From the NCBI GenBank assembly GCA_010015675.1, contig ML976999.1, forward strand, positions 369,992-403,595: a stretch of DNA of 33,604 bases. Reading direction: 5' to 3'. A model generated the notes under the pieces. The model was not told the origin of the DNA and searched no databases. It was given only the letters and a program-made list of their open reading frames with translations. This document shows, piece after piece, positions 1-9,346 of this stretch. Position 1 is the first letter of the stretch. The number at the start of each line of letters is the position of its first letter. The position numbers and the translations under genes were made by a program. This stretch comes from Byssothecium circinans (lineage: Eukaryota > Ascomycota > Dothideomycetes > Pleosporales > Massarinaceae).

Positions 1-166
1 TATACGCGAACAGGTGGGCTTTGGCAGCTTTAAAACAGAGATGATTACATCAAGGTTTCGCGCTATAATGTGGCTGACTAAGCGAAACTCAACACCACGA
101 ACCTATCGCGAGATCGCTCGTACGGCAAACTCAATAGCCTCACAAAAATTAACGCTAAAACATCGA

Positions 167-310
167 GCCAATCAAGCCAATCAAGCCAATCAATCAAGCC
201 TTAAGAGCGAAAGCTTGATTGAGTGCAAAATTTCTAGTCAGAAGCTTGGCTTGATCGGCTTGCAGTTTCGATCAAGCCTCAATCAAGCGCTTGTATTCAG
301 CTTGATTGTT
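167..310. repeat. TCAAGC-rich direct and inverted short repeats
   Basis: A 9-base unit reading AATCAAGCC is repeated in tandem near 170-200. The same core recurs in both orientations (TCAAGC and GCTTGA) up to about 305. It forms simple direct repeats and several possible hairpins just downstream of the minus-strand gene that ends at 272. Bases 1-166 hold no recognisable feature. Confidence 0.6.
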
Positions 311-1037
311 GACAAGTCTGGAAATATGTGATTCGATCGCTTGGACGAGCTTGTTGAACGTCTGGATCGTTTCTTCGAGCCCAGTTTCGGTGTACGGAAC
401 CAGGACCCAGGGCTCAAATCGCTCGAGGTCAGTCTCGCCCTGCTTTGTAGCTTTCACCTTCCCTTTCTTGATCATGTCTAACCACGCTTCCAAGACCGTC
501 TCTAACGGCCACCATTTAAGACGTCCATTAGTCACGACACTGGTGTCTTCGACATCCGTGCACATGATCGCCGTGTTGGTCTGTTGATCGAACCTATTGA
601 GATTGTGAGAAGACGAGCAGTATTTCGGTGGAGAGAAAGACTTGCACTACTCCGACCTGGTGTGAAGTAATATCGTTCGCCAAATAAAGCGTCAGAAACC
701 TATGCTTCCTTTCACTCTTCCAATGCAGAATCTCCTCCCAGAAGAACATCGACTCCGGGTCTGCCAGTCCATACACATACCAGTGGAAGCTCCAGTCCAA
801 AGGGCCACCCGCTTGCTCCAAAAACTTGATAAGATCCGTTGACAAGTGCTCGCGCACCGCCTCAGCCTTTTCACCATGGGTTTGGAACCAATTGGGCGGG
901 TTGAAGTCCTGTGAATCATGACCGAGGCCTTGCCAGCCGATACGGAGAATCTCGTTGTGTAGCTCGACACATCTGTGGACGTTAAGGCGAGGTTGTGCCC
1001 AGGAAGGTTGGTTGAGGTGGTGGTTTTCTGTGGGCAT
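272..1037 (-). CDS. hypothetical protein, two exons
   Basis: I do not recognise the family. Two minus-strand reading frames join through a 70-base intron at 650-581 that starts GTAGTG and ends CAACAG, phase 0, giving about 231 residues. Exon 1 (1037-651) is rich in Trp and His, for example GGPLDWSFHWYVYGL and FFWEEILHWKSERKH. Exon 2 (580-272) contains TNGRLKWWPLETVLEAWLDM, which looks like a folded helical segment, and ends in a helical Gln/Glu/Lys tail. The ATG at 1037 has an A-rich context. An alternative upstream ATG near 1105 lies in another frame and would encode a hydrophobic leader, but would need an extra splice, so I left it as 5' UTR. No signal peptide or membrane segment is seen. 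The main uncertainty is the splice choice. Confidence 0.6.
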
Positions 1038-2034
1038 TTTGGCGAGTGAAAGTAGAAGACAGCAAGTATAGCGCCGAGGATTTTGACAGTGAGAGAGAAG
1101 ATCATGATCTTCCTAGACGAAGATGCGCTAGCTTTGACTGGCTTTATGTAATTCAAGCTTCATAGTACCATAGGTAGGTAATGGTAGCTCCCAAAGTTGA
1201 TAATAATCAATTTATTCAATCTTCGAGGTAAATATTTGTTTGGATTGCGATTTAAGAGGCGAACATAAAATTTATTCGACTGTGGCCGCTAAATAGTGCG
1301 GACTTGAAGGGGTTATCTTATCGATAAGATCATGTGATTTGGTCCCGGACTGCATGCGAACTACTCACACGCACGGGTGATTTTGGAATCACAATTTTTT
1401 GCCACTCGCGCTCTAATTAGTTGCATGCTACTAATTAAATTCTGGTGCAGGGTCTTATTGGTTCACTGGTGATGCAATTCCACGTGATTTCAATATCAGC
1501 TGTATCCACTACGCTCCGCGAGACGTACCAGCATGGCGACTCCCCGTTGCCTAGATTCATGGTATCCAGCAGGTGGTTGATTAGATTGTTGACACCTTTG
1601 GTAGTTCTTGTAGCCCCTACTATGGCACGGACACTTTGAGGACCTCAAACTGCAGCGTGGACACGAAGTAGATACGGTAGGGAATTATGAAGTCTCCACT
1701 GATTGGGATTGTTGATTGAGTGTGTACAGTATGCGGCATCATGAAAGCCTTTGGGCGCGTAAAGGATTGAAAGGAAAACAAGTTGGACATTGGATGTCAA
1801 AATATGTCGGGAAGCGTGCCGTGTGATACGAAATGATGCTCACACCTACGCCGGGGAACCAAACCAGAACCTCGCCCGTCGATCTAACCAATCTTCACCT
1901 ACTGCAGTCGTTCCCCAAAGGCCGAGGCACTTTTAAGGGTCTCCGTGGTGCAAACTGTCCCTAGATTCTGCTTTAGTACTGCATTTTCTCCACAGTTCAG
2001 CCATGTAGAGGTCTCCCCTTACAGTTTGTGTGAC
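1038..2034. other. intergenic region
   Basis: About 1 kb between two minus-strand genes. The open frames here are short, with no family features. I see no RNA gene, repeat or transposon remnant. The part around 1200-1450 is AT-rich, as expected of promoter DNA for the gene starting at 1037. Confidence 0.5.
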
Positions 2035-2889
2035 CTATCCCTCCGCCCATCCTTGCTCCCACTCCTCCTTGCTCATGGTAGGCTCAATACAGATATGATC
2101 GTCAACCAAACCAAGGTATACGTTAAAATATTCTAGTTCTGAGTAGTCGAGCACCCAATCGCAGCTCAAATAGCCTATGAGAGCAATCTGCACCATGATT
2201 CCGTCCTGCTGGTGGAGTTCTTCGAACACCCGGCTCCATATGTAATTCAAAGCGTAGTAGGCGGTTTCCTCCGGGATTTCCCCATAGAAGCTGTTTCCTA
2301 TGTCATACAGAATGAATTCAATGCGTGGGCCGTTGATCAGCAGCTGACGAGCGGATGTGTTGACGAAGCGAAGAATCTCTGACTTCTGCTGATTGGAATA
2401 GGTGAGAGTGCTTTCCGGAAGGTAGTGCAGGCGTTCGGCCTCGGCCCTCTCTTCTACCACACCGCATAAACTCCTCATATGGTCCATAATGCATTGCTCT
2501 TCGATCACGCCTCGTAACTCCTTCATACTAGCTAGAATGCCTTCCATAATGAATGTGCCGATTACGTCAATAGAACTTTCGCATGCTAGGATCCTAGGCG
2601 GCTTCGACGTGATGAAGTTGTCAATGATGCGGTGTACGATGGACTTGGCTTCCGCATGTATCTCCTTGCTCGTCGCTAGTATAGCTGTGCTAACGGTTGG
2701 TCGAATTAGGGTAACGCGGTCCAGGGTGGGTCGCCTGACCAGGTGCGTGTGAATGATATGGCGAGGCAGGCGCTCATATACCATGAGTCGAAGCTCTTTC
2801 GGAAGCCGCATGAAAGGAAACGGTTTGTCGATATGTGCGGGCGACGGCATGGCCTGGACAGCTGCAGGCTGAATGGTTTCGTTGGCCAT
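2035..2889 (-). CDS. F-box-like domain protein
   Basis: A single-exon protein of 284 residues. The N-terminal segment around residues 24-75 reads FPFMRLPKELRLMVYERLP, then a hydrophobic stretch ending ILATSKEIHAEAKSIV. This is the F-box-like leucine-rich start common in large dothideomycete families, where LPxELRxMVYExL is followed by a conserved ATS/TCSKxIHxEA segment. Such proteins are thought to be ubiquitin-ligase adaptors, but members with only this N-terminus have no proven role. The rest is helical and acidic (SKEEWEQGWAEG at the C-terminus) with no repeat domain. It is divergent to the gene at 3477, sharing a 587-base intergenic region. A short related fragment lies at 15104-15175. 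Confidence 0.75.
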   Translation of the reverse strand: MANETIQPAAVQAMPSPAHIDKPFPFMRLPKELRLMVYERLPRHIIHTHLVRRPTLDRVTLIRPTVSTAILATSKEIHAEAKSIVHRIIDNFITSKPPRILACESSIDVIGTFIMEGILASMKELRGVIEEQCIMDHMRSLCGVVEERAEAERLHYLPESTLTYSNQQKSEILRFVNTSARQLLINGPRIEFILYDIGNSFYGEIPEETAYYALNYIWSRVFEELHQQDGIMVQIALIGYLSCDWVLDYSELEYFNVYLGLVDDHICIEPTMSKEEWEQGWAEG

Positions 2890-3068
2890 GATGTGCGCAG
2901 TTCTGGATATGGTTTCGTTGACGTTTTGTTCAGTCGTGTGTTAAGAATCGGTGTCTGTGAAACCGTTCTGTATAAGAAGTTGTGACGGCCTTGATTGGGT
3001 AAAGTAAAGGTAGGCACGTTGTGTGGATGCAAGAACAATTGTGAAAGGCGCGCGGGCAATCGTCCTGC

Positions 3069-3093
3069 AATCGCTACTGTAGCGATTACGTCA
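3069..3093. promoter_or_regulatory. perfect palindrome next to a CRE-like half site
   Basis: AATCGCTAC and its exact reverse complement GTAGCGATT flank one central T (3069-3087), followed at once by ACGTCA, a half site for bZIP factors of the CRE/ATF type. It sits between two divergent genes (2889 minus, 3477 plus), about 180 bases upstream of the first start and 390 upstream of the second. The symmetry is visible in the sequence; regulation is inference. Confidence 0.4.
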
Positions 3094-3476
3094 TTGTATA
3101 CCAAAGCCCTCCTCCTTTCTTCGCACACCTCTTCGATGTCTTGCCCAATATACTTATTGATTGGTTACATCCTTCAGAGGCTTTTTGTATAGTGTATAGG
3201 TTGAATGTTTATTTCCCCCTCAAACCCACGCGCCTAAAGTGGAACTTTCTACATTCTTCCGTAGATCGTGTCGCGCGTTCTTTGCTAGAACATTGTGCAG
3301 GCAAACGCCGCACTCGTCACCGCACTGACTATACTTGGGGAGCTTTCCCCACTACAAAATCACCACGACCACTCGGGGCCAAACCATCTTGCGCGGGTCA
3401 CAACAGACAACCACAAGCTCAGCTGAGCACTGAAACAAGAGGGCTAAGCCTAAGATACGACCCTGCACATCGTAAA

Positions 3477-4907
3477 ATGGCTTCTCGCGATGGAATCCGT
3501 ACACGCGCATCAAACGAACAAGACGGCAAGTTCGAGCACGATAACGCCGATTCAACAGCCAAATCTAAATCGAAACTTTCGTCCTCGCGGTGGGATGTGA
3601 GGTCCCTACTCTCACCTGCTAGATCATCAAGCTCACCTGTTCCGATCACAATAGATACGCCTGCGGACTCACCTATGGAGCGGCATCAGACAAGGCCCCA
3701 ATCACAAAATCCATGGCGAGGCAGCTACGATCCCTTCCCTGTGGGCATGAAGGCGACTCCACTATCAGCACTCACTGGAAACTCCACCATAAATTTCCGC
3801 TATTACCACCCATCGCTGATGATCAACACGGAAAGCCCACCAGCAGCAGTACGGCAACCACTGACCCAAATACCTTTCGGCCAAACTCGGTCACAGACTC
3901 CGTCGCCGCACTCTCAAGCACATCATCAACAAAACGGTCGCAATCACTACGCGTTACCCGGCACGTCAGTATATCAAGCAATCGAGAAGACGAACGGCTC
4001 GAAAGGTGTGAACCGGATACTTCAACAAGAAGGCGAGAGAAGAAGCTCAAGGAAGCGGCTAACAAGGGAAGACGACGGTGGCATACAGGCTAGGAAATCC
4101 AAGAGGAGGATGCGAGACGACCACGCGCATAGCTCCACAAGCCAGCCAAGTGTCACAACATCGGCCCCATTGCTAGAGAATGTTACTATCGACGAAGACG
4201 AAGAGCACCTTGAGGTGCGCATCCGCGAAGGCATCTCTTTCAGTCGGTCCACTCACGCCACGCCTGACGGGGCCGCCTGCTCCACCGACTTCAAGATCCT
4301 CATCACCACCCCGCCCTGCACATCTCTCACTCTCCTCCGCGAGGCTCATTCTACCGGCATCGCCTTTCTCATCAACGAGAGCATAGAGTACGAGACTTAC
4401 TCCCTCCGCCTGCCACCCGTCATCCGCACACTCCACGCCGCCGAACCCCAGTGGTGGGTAGGACTTTCAGCCGCCGAAATCCGCGCGGGCCCTATACGCA
4501 CTGCCGAGGATGTTAAGGAAGCCGCGCAGGAGCTAAAGAGCATCGAGTACCAGAACCAGAAGAGTGCGAAGAAGCCCAATGGGAAGGTGGAGTGGCAGAA
4601 GAAGATGTTGGGGCCCGGGCTGAGGAGGCAGATCCTAGGTTTGCCGATGGATGGGGAGATACCGAAGGAGCGGGTGAATGAGGCTATGAGGCTCAAAGGA
4701 CATCTCCTGCCAGAGGAAGCGTGGATTGACCAGGAGAAGCGGAGAGGGAGACGTAGGAAGAAGGCGCAGGAGAAGACGGAGGAGACGACAGGGCGAGGGA
4801 AGAAGTTGAGGTTGAAGGTTTCGAAACCTGTGAGACTTGACCCTGATGGAGGGGAAGGGGTTTTGAAGCGAGCCGACTCGGCGAAGAGCGAGAGTCTCGC
4901 GCCGTAA
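3477..4907 (+). CDS. basic, low-complexity hypothetical nuclear protein
   Basis: A single-exon protein of about 476 residues from the ATG at 3477 (context GTAAAATGG). The frame is open further upstream to 3141, but that part looks like untranslated leader. The first ~250 residues are disordered and rich in Ser, Gln and Pro, with a basic patch (SSRKRLTRE, RKSKRRMRDD). The middle, about residues 255-400, is the only globular-looking part: ITTPPCTSLTLLREAHSTG, then a tract with EPQWWVGLSAAEIRAGPI. The C-terminus is strongly basic with RRGRRRKKAQE, resembling an AT-hook or bipartite nuclear localisation signal. I do not recognise a named domain. A nuclear role is inferred from composition only. 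No transfer or decay signs are seen. Confidence 0.7.
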   Translation: MASRDGIRTRASNEQDGKFEHDNADSTAKSKSKLSSSRWDVRSLLSPARSSSSPVPITIDTPADSPMERHQTRPQSQNPWRGSYDPFPVGMKATPLSALTGNSTINFRYYHPSLMINTESPPAAVRQPLTQIPFGQTRSQTPSPHSQAHHQQNGRNHYALPGTSVYQAIEKTNGSKGVNRILQQEGERRSSRKRLTREDDGGIQARKSKRRMRDDHAHSSTSQPSVTTSAPLLENVTIDEDEEHLEVRIREGISFSRSTHATPDGAACSTDFKILITTPPCTSLTLLREAHSTGIAFLINESIEYETYSLRLPPVIRTLHAAEPQWWVGLSAAEIRAGPIRTAEDVKEAAQELKSIEYQNQKSAKKPNGKVEWQKKMLGPGLRRQILGLPMDGEIPKERVNEAMRLKGHLLPEEAWIDQEKRRGRRRKKAQEKTEETTGRGKKLRLKVSKPVRLDPDGGEGVLKRADSAKSESLAP

Positions 4908-5413
4908 AGGCCGCTTAATTGGACCTTGGACTAGTAGGATAGCGGCAAAATCTCAAAAGTTGAATTCTCTGTACTTGGCTTAAGGGCACGAATACGTTCA
5001 CACATGGAGTTTGACCAATACATATAGAACTAGAAGCACGTAAGTGCGACATGGACTAGACGGGCTTTGACATCGAACCCTACCTTCGCTTTACCCACGT
5101 AGTCAGATCAAATCATCATAATTCTCAATTGAGAGTCTCTATAATGATTGCGGTGTACCCGATCCCCTTCGAATAGGTCTTTGAGCTTCCACAACTAGAG
5201 CACCATGTGCCAAAGGGTGGAGAGAGGAATACGGAGCATAGAAATACTAATGGATTGGATTAGGCGGCGATATCCTGCTTAACACATCTTCTTCCATTAT
5301 TAGTTATTGCTAAGGCAACACTCAAGCCAGTGTCTTACGACTCTTTCTCCCATGGAAGAACCAATGTGAGTGCCAAACAGCTACCATAACCCTCTTTCGT
5401 CAGATACCTAATG
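4908..5413. other. intergenic region with one dispersed-repeat copy
   Basis: Between the 3' ends of the plus-strand gene ending at 4907 and the minus-strand lectin gene ending at 5414. It holds the 110-bp repeat at 5181-5290 and otherwise nothing I recognise. Confidence 0.6.
5181..5290 (+). repeat. 110-bp dispersed repeat, copy A
   Basis: Aligns without gaps to 11567-11676 in the same orientation. I count 16 mismatches in 110 positions, most of them transitions. It begins TTGAGCTTCC and ends CACATCTT. No TIR or target duplication is obvious, so the element class is unknown. With copy B it brackets the three-gene island. Confidence 0.8.
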
Positions 5414-7437
5414 CTACCTGATAACAAAAACCCCATTGAACCAATACCCCCCATACCTCCCATTGCACTTCTCAATGAGCGCCGTGCGATCTCGCACGTA
5501 GACTCTGTAATGCTGGCCATTCTGTAGTTCCACAGCAGTGAAGTGACAGCGTTCATCAACGTCATTGGCGACACTCGACGCACCAGACCACCCATTGACG
5601 TACTTCGACTCGAACAACGCCCTATAGTTGTCCTGCCAGAATACCCGTATGCTGACTTGGTAGTCGTGCCAAGCAAATGCTGCGATGGGAGTCCCGCCAA
5701 GTGCCCACTGGCTATATCCACCTAGACAACAGACACGACACATCTCAGCAAGAAGCATCTTCCAAGGATATTCCGGGAAATAAAGACTTACCCTTGGACC
5801 AGCCGCCGACCTGCCAACACAATTCCCTGATATACGACTGCTCGTCTTGGTAGTAGATGCGGATATGCAGATTCCTGTGGACACTGTCAAGCGCCCCGCT
5901 GAACCATCTCGTGGCAGCGATACTCGAGCCTGGCCGCGCATTCCAGAGCGTTGCCCCACGGCACCACCCACTCCGACCGCAGTAGCAGTATTCCTGGATG
6001 GCGCAGGATGCAGGGGCTATAGTTTCAATTAGCCGAAACTCCTTTTTTGCTTGTACGTACTGCGAATCCACGGGCGGGACGAAGAGACTTTCCTTGGAAA
6101 TAGACTCGGATCGACGTGTCGACATGCCAGTGAATCGCGGATATTTTGGAACTAGGCGCGACGCGGATCCACTGATTGTTCAGGTTCCCGTGGTACCAGC
6201 CATGGCCCGCAGAGTAGCAGTGTTCTTGGAGCATGTCTTGCGACGAGAGATAGTAGATGCGAATCTGGAAATGGCTTTGTGAGCTTTCTGTGCGAAGGTG
6301 GTTCGCAGGTCCCATGGAGGCTGCGGGGAGCTCACCTGTTGGCCATTGTCCCAGCTGATCACGGACAAAGGAGTTCCCATCTTGGCTGTAAAGAGCACAC
6401 TCCTTGCGTCTCCGCCACTCCACACTCCGTCATCGTGCCTGGACTCGCGGACTCCTCCTCGGCCATCTTGAAAGTAGACGCGTATATGCCATGCAGACCA
6501 TGCGGTGGCGGCTATTGAATGGCCGGAAGGGATGCTTTGGTTCTGCAGATTTTGTGTCCTTTCGGCAGCGGCCCTTTCGGCAGCAGCCCTCTCGACAGCG
6601 GCTTTTTCGACAGCGGCTTTCTCGGCAGCGGCTTTCTCGGTAGCGGCTTTCTCGGCAGCAGCTTTCTCAGCCGCCTTTCTTTTCTGTTCAGCGGCCGCAG
6701 CAGCCTGCCTCTTCTCCTCAGCTTCCCTGCTCAGCCGGTCCATCTCTTCCTGCATCTTCTTCATCACCATCGGATCCTCGATAGACAAGTCCTCAGCGGC
6801 GCCGTTGATGCTGTGAACGACGGTCACAATCCGAGCGCCGCTCTGTAAGTCGACGGTGATGGACAAGGTTGGAGGTACATCGCTGAGCTGTTCGTCTCCG
6901 TCCTTATACTGCTCATTGACGGCTACCTCGAAGACTCGGCTCGGTTGGATATTGTATGTCGCGACCTCCGTCGCCTCAGTAGTTGTGAGGGGGTGGAAAA
7001 CCGCAGTCGGAGAGGTTCTAAGGCCGAGACCAAAAACGCCACGATCTAGGTTTTCCCGTTAGAAGAGACAATGAGACGGTGATTGATGGAGAAAGACATG
7101 TCTTACCTAGGATGCTTTGATCGATGGAAATCGAGAAGCATTCGGGTTCAGGGACATTGTTAGTCTTCTGAAAGGCTGCTTGTCGTCCATCGTCTTTCAG
7201 AAGGAGTGCTGCGCCAACGTCCACCTCTGTAATCACTTCTTGAGAGGAAGAACCCGTGAGCTTGGCCCAGACATAGAACTTATCGTCGATGACGATGTTA
7301 CAGGATGTCCCTGGATTCACGATGGGGCTGACCAGCACATTCTTCGCCGACTCCAAAAGGTATACCTCGTCTGAGCACACAGTGTACGTGTGGGGTTTTG
7401 GTGACTGGTTTTTGATCTGTATCGTGTAGAAACCCAT
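5414..7437 (-). CDS. fungal fucose-specific lectin-like six-bladed propeller protein with N-terminal beta domain
   Basis: Five exons with consistent phases: 7437-7107, 7045-6336, 6264-6061, 5993-5792, 5721-5414, giving about 584 residues. Residues 1-165 form a beta-rich domain shared with the two neighbouring genes (FSISIDQSIL..VFGLGL). Residues 200-273 form an alanine-rich EKAAA coiled coil. From about 282 come six blades of the Aleuria aurantia lectin type: IRVYFQD, IRIYYLS, IRVYFQG, IRIYYQDE, IRVFWQD and YRVYVRD, each followed by Glu and a GGW/GW turn. Arg, Glu and Trp at the sugar-site positions are kept in all six blades, so glycan binding (fucose in the family) is likely. No signal peptide is seen, so it is probably cytosolic or unconventionally secreted. 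The third intron (6060-5994) is the least certain. Two hairpin-bearing tandem repeats lie upstream. Confidence 0.82.
6559..6678 (-). repeat. 15-bp coding minisatellite in the lectin gene linker
   Basis: About eight imperfect copies of a 15-base unit (plus-strand form close to GGCAGCGGCTTTCTC). On the minus strand it encodes the EKAAA/ERAAA heptad-like coiled coil between the N-terminal domain and the lectin propeller. Unit length is a multiple of three, so copy-number change would alter linker length without frameshift. Confidence 0.8.
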
Positions 7438-8059
7438 GTTTAGGCTCGAAGGAAGATAGTTGATGATCGGGTTTGAGTGTGTTCCTGATATTTGTTGACA
7501 GTAACGTGCGTTCCGTTGATCTCTTGGAGGTCTTCCGGCGCAGCCCTGTTCTGAGGTTGGAGTTAAGTATGAAAGTTGAGCAATGGAATGCGTGCCCCCT
7601 TCCACGGGGGTTGATAATCGTTATGATTGGATAATAAGGTGACGGAATCTGGAGCATATGCATGCTGCAACTGTGATTACTTCTAGTCACGACCGGTGAG
7701 TGACAGTTGCTCTAGTTAGGTAGGTTGAGCATACGTAGACATGCCGCACAGCACATGCATGCTGCAGCTGTGCTTTCTTCCAGTCACGACCGGTGAGTGA
7801 CAGTTGCTCTAGTCTGGTAGGTTATCTATACGGGGATGCGTCACACAAGCTGCTCGTTATAATACTTGGCGGCATAAAAAGGCTGACGGTCTGCACCAAG
7901 ATATTCAACTCAGCTGAGATGGAAATAGTGTACCACGAATTATAGGCTCGCTTGATTTTGGAGGGTTTAGCGAGCTAAGCTAAGCAGCGTATTTTGACCT
8001 CAGCTCCTCGCCCTCCAACTACCATTCCTCATTCACCACCTCGTCAATACCACCATCGC
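7438..8059. other. intergenic, upstream of the lectin gene
   Basis: Lies between the start of the lectin gene and the 3' end of the standalone-domain gene, both on minus. It contains the tandem hairpin repeat at 7654-7823 and an A/T-rich stretch with CATAAAAAGG near 7872. No coding region is supported. Confidence 0.5.
7654..7823. repeat. two tandem 73-bp copies containing an inverted repeat
   Basis: Copy 1 is 7654-7726 and copy 2 is 7751-7823, ungapped, with 7 mismatches in 73 positions and a 97-base period. Both contain an invariant core GTCACGACCGGTGAGTGAC. In copy 1 the core is flanked by CAACTGT and ACAGTTG arms. The position about 220-390 bases upstream of the lectin start codon suggests a cis-regulatory site, which is inference. 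Confidence 0.75.
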
Positions 8060-8184
8060 TTATCCCAACCATGCCCACTAAACGAAAAGAAGAATCAGCC
8101 GGGCGCGTTTCCAACTCTGCCACCTCCCACATATCGAGGCGCTCCAGATCCTTCTTCAAGCGGACTGAGGCTTCCGGATTACGA

Positions 8185-8925
8185 CTAGTGATAACTCACT
8201 TGGAAGCCGGTCGCGGAAGTAGTGCTAGGAGCACCGGGAGCCGGAGCCGCAGCGCCAGCAGGAAGAGGGGCATTGGCGACATTAGTCACTGTGATGTTCG
8301 GCTGGTCAGGCATCAGGTCCACCTGTTGCTTGACAGCGAAGGTATCTGGATTGACCAGCGAGTTGATTGGCGTGTTATTGACGTTGCGTGCGATGTAGAT
8401 GGATTCCACGGGCGCGATCTCGAACGTCTGGCCTGGGTGCAGCGGGAAAACGGATACAGGTTTTTGAACGTTGTCCACCTTCCTGGCTAAGCCGACCACG
8501 TTTTTGTTGTTCTCCTTGAGGGCGTTGCTAGCAATGATGGAGAAGGTTCCAAGCGAGGACTGCTTGGACCCCGCTGCCTTAAACTCAACGCTAGTGCGTG
8601 TTGCATTTGGCTTTGCTTCCAATTCGGTGCCATCGCCTGCTCGCCCTCCCAGAGTGACGGCGAGCGGCTTCGTCAGCGTGGCAATGGCACCGTAGGTCAG
8701 GGTCGCGTTGGTCTGGCTGGAGTTGCCGAGAAAGCCGTAGACTTCCTCGGAAATGGTGAAAGAGGCAGGTTCCTCATCGTTGAGAAGGCGGGACTGGTAG
8801 AAGACAACGGGCAGGCCATTACCACCTCGAATGGCGCTTGTTGGATGGGGGAAGCCGAAGGCAATGTAGCTGAAAGCCTGGTTGGCGTCACCCGTTTTGT
8901 TCTCAATGGTGATGGTGTAAGTCAT
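8185..8925 (-). CDS. standalone shared-domain protein (homologous to N-termini of both neighbours)
   Basis: About 246 residues with no catalytic motif. It starts YTITIENKTGDANQ, continues with ASFTISEEVYGFLGNSSQ, and has a core GTFSIIASN..NVVGLARK..KPVSVFPLHPGQ ending ESIYIA. The same order of motifs appears in residues 1-220 of the VWA protein and, shortened, in the lectin protein. The strand-like pattern suggests a beta-sandwich; the function is unknown. The C-terminus is a Pro/Ala/Gly-rich tail. The last sense codons overlap a perfect splice donor: GTGAGT at 8199. Splicing to an acceptor ending GTTTAG at 8078 would replace the final four residues with five others and end at 8060. I give the unspliced stop at 8185. 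Confidence 0.75.
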   Translation of the reverse strand: MTYTITIENKTGDANQAFSYIAFGFPHPTSAIRGGNGLPVVFYQSRLLNDEEPASFTISEEVYGFLGNSSQTNATLTYGAIATLTKPLAVTLGGRAGDGTELEAKPNATRTSVEFKAAGSKQSSLGTFSIIASNALKENNKNVVGLARKVDNVQKPVSVFPLHPGQTFEIAPVESIYIARNVNNTPINSLVNPDTFAVKQQVDLMPDQPNITVTNVANAPLPAGAAAPAPGAPSTTSATGFQVSYH

Positions 8926-9346
8926 CTTGGCGTCGCAACAGTGGGTGCTAGAATATCAAGACTGGTACAGATGAGAAGGCTTGCAATAGTGATTGCAGAG
9001 TTGGAGTTAGGGAAGGAAGAATAATAGAGAAGAGGAAAAGGCTACAGTGCTACTTCAGTATAAATACCTCATTATCCACAAGGCTGTCTGCTCTACACCG
9101 GCGGGGACGCGCGCGCGGACACGGGCGCATACCAACAACGCATCCCGCATGGAATTGGGTCTAGACGGGTGCTATTGTCACTGCCTCAATCCCTGTCTGT
9201 CTGCCTTACGAGATTACGAGACTCACAGAAGTTGCACCACTCGGGGACGTCCTCCATCTCCTACAACCCTCTTCTCAAGATACCGTTCCTGAATTTGCAC
9301 CCCCACGATCGAAATCATCCAGACATCACAACGTGATCAATTCATC
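8926..9346. promoter_or_regulatory. divergent promoter region
   Basis: A 421-base region between divergent starts of the standalone-domain gene (8925, minus) and the VWA gene (9347, plus). It contains AGTATAAATACC near 9057, a TATA-like sequence on the plus strand, and a GC-rich purine/pyrimidine stretch near 9100-9125. Shared regulation of the two genes is inferred from geometry only. Confidence 0.45.

Noticed and set aside
692..1156. Minus-strand frame with a hydrophobic leader (IFSLTVKILGAILAVFYF)
   Set aside because: Overlaps the supported exon in another frame; would need an unseen splice to act as a signal peptide for the gene at 1037.
3141..3476. N-terminal extension of the basic nuclear protein
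   Set aside because: It lacks any conserved pattern and includes promoter-like DNA; the ATG at 3477 has a good context.
6505..6848. Plus-strand alanine/serine- and glycine/phenylalanine-rich open frames
   Set aside because: They are antisense readings of the 15-bp repeat that encodes the lectin coiled coil; low complexity keeps other frames open.
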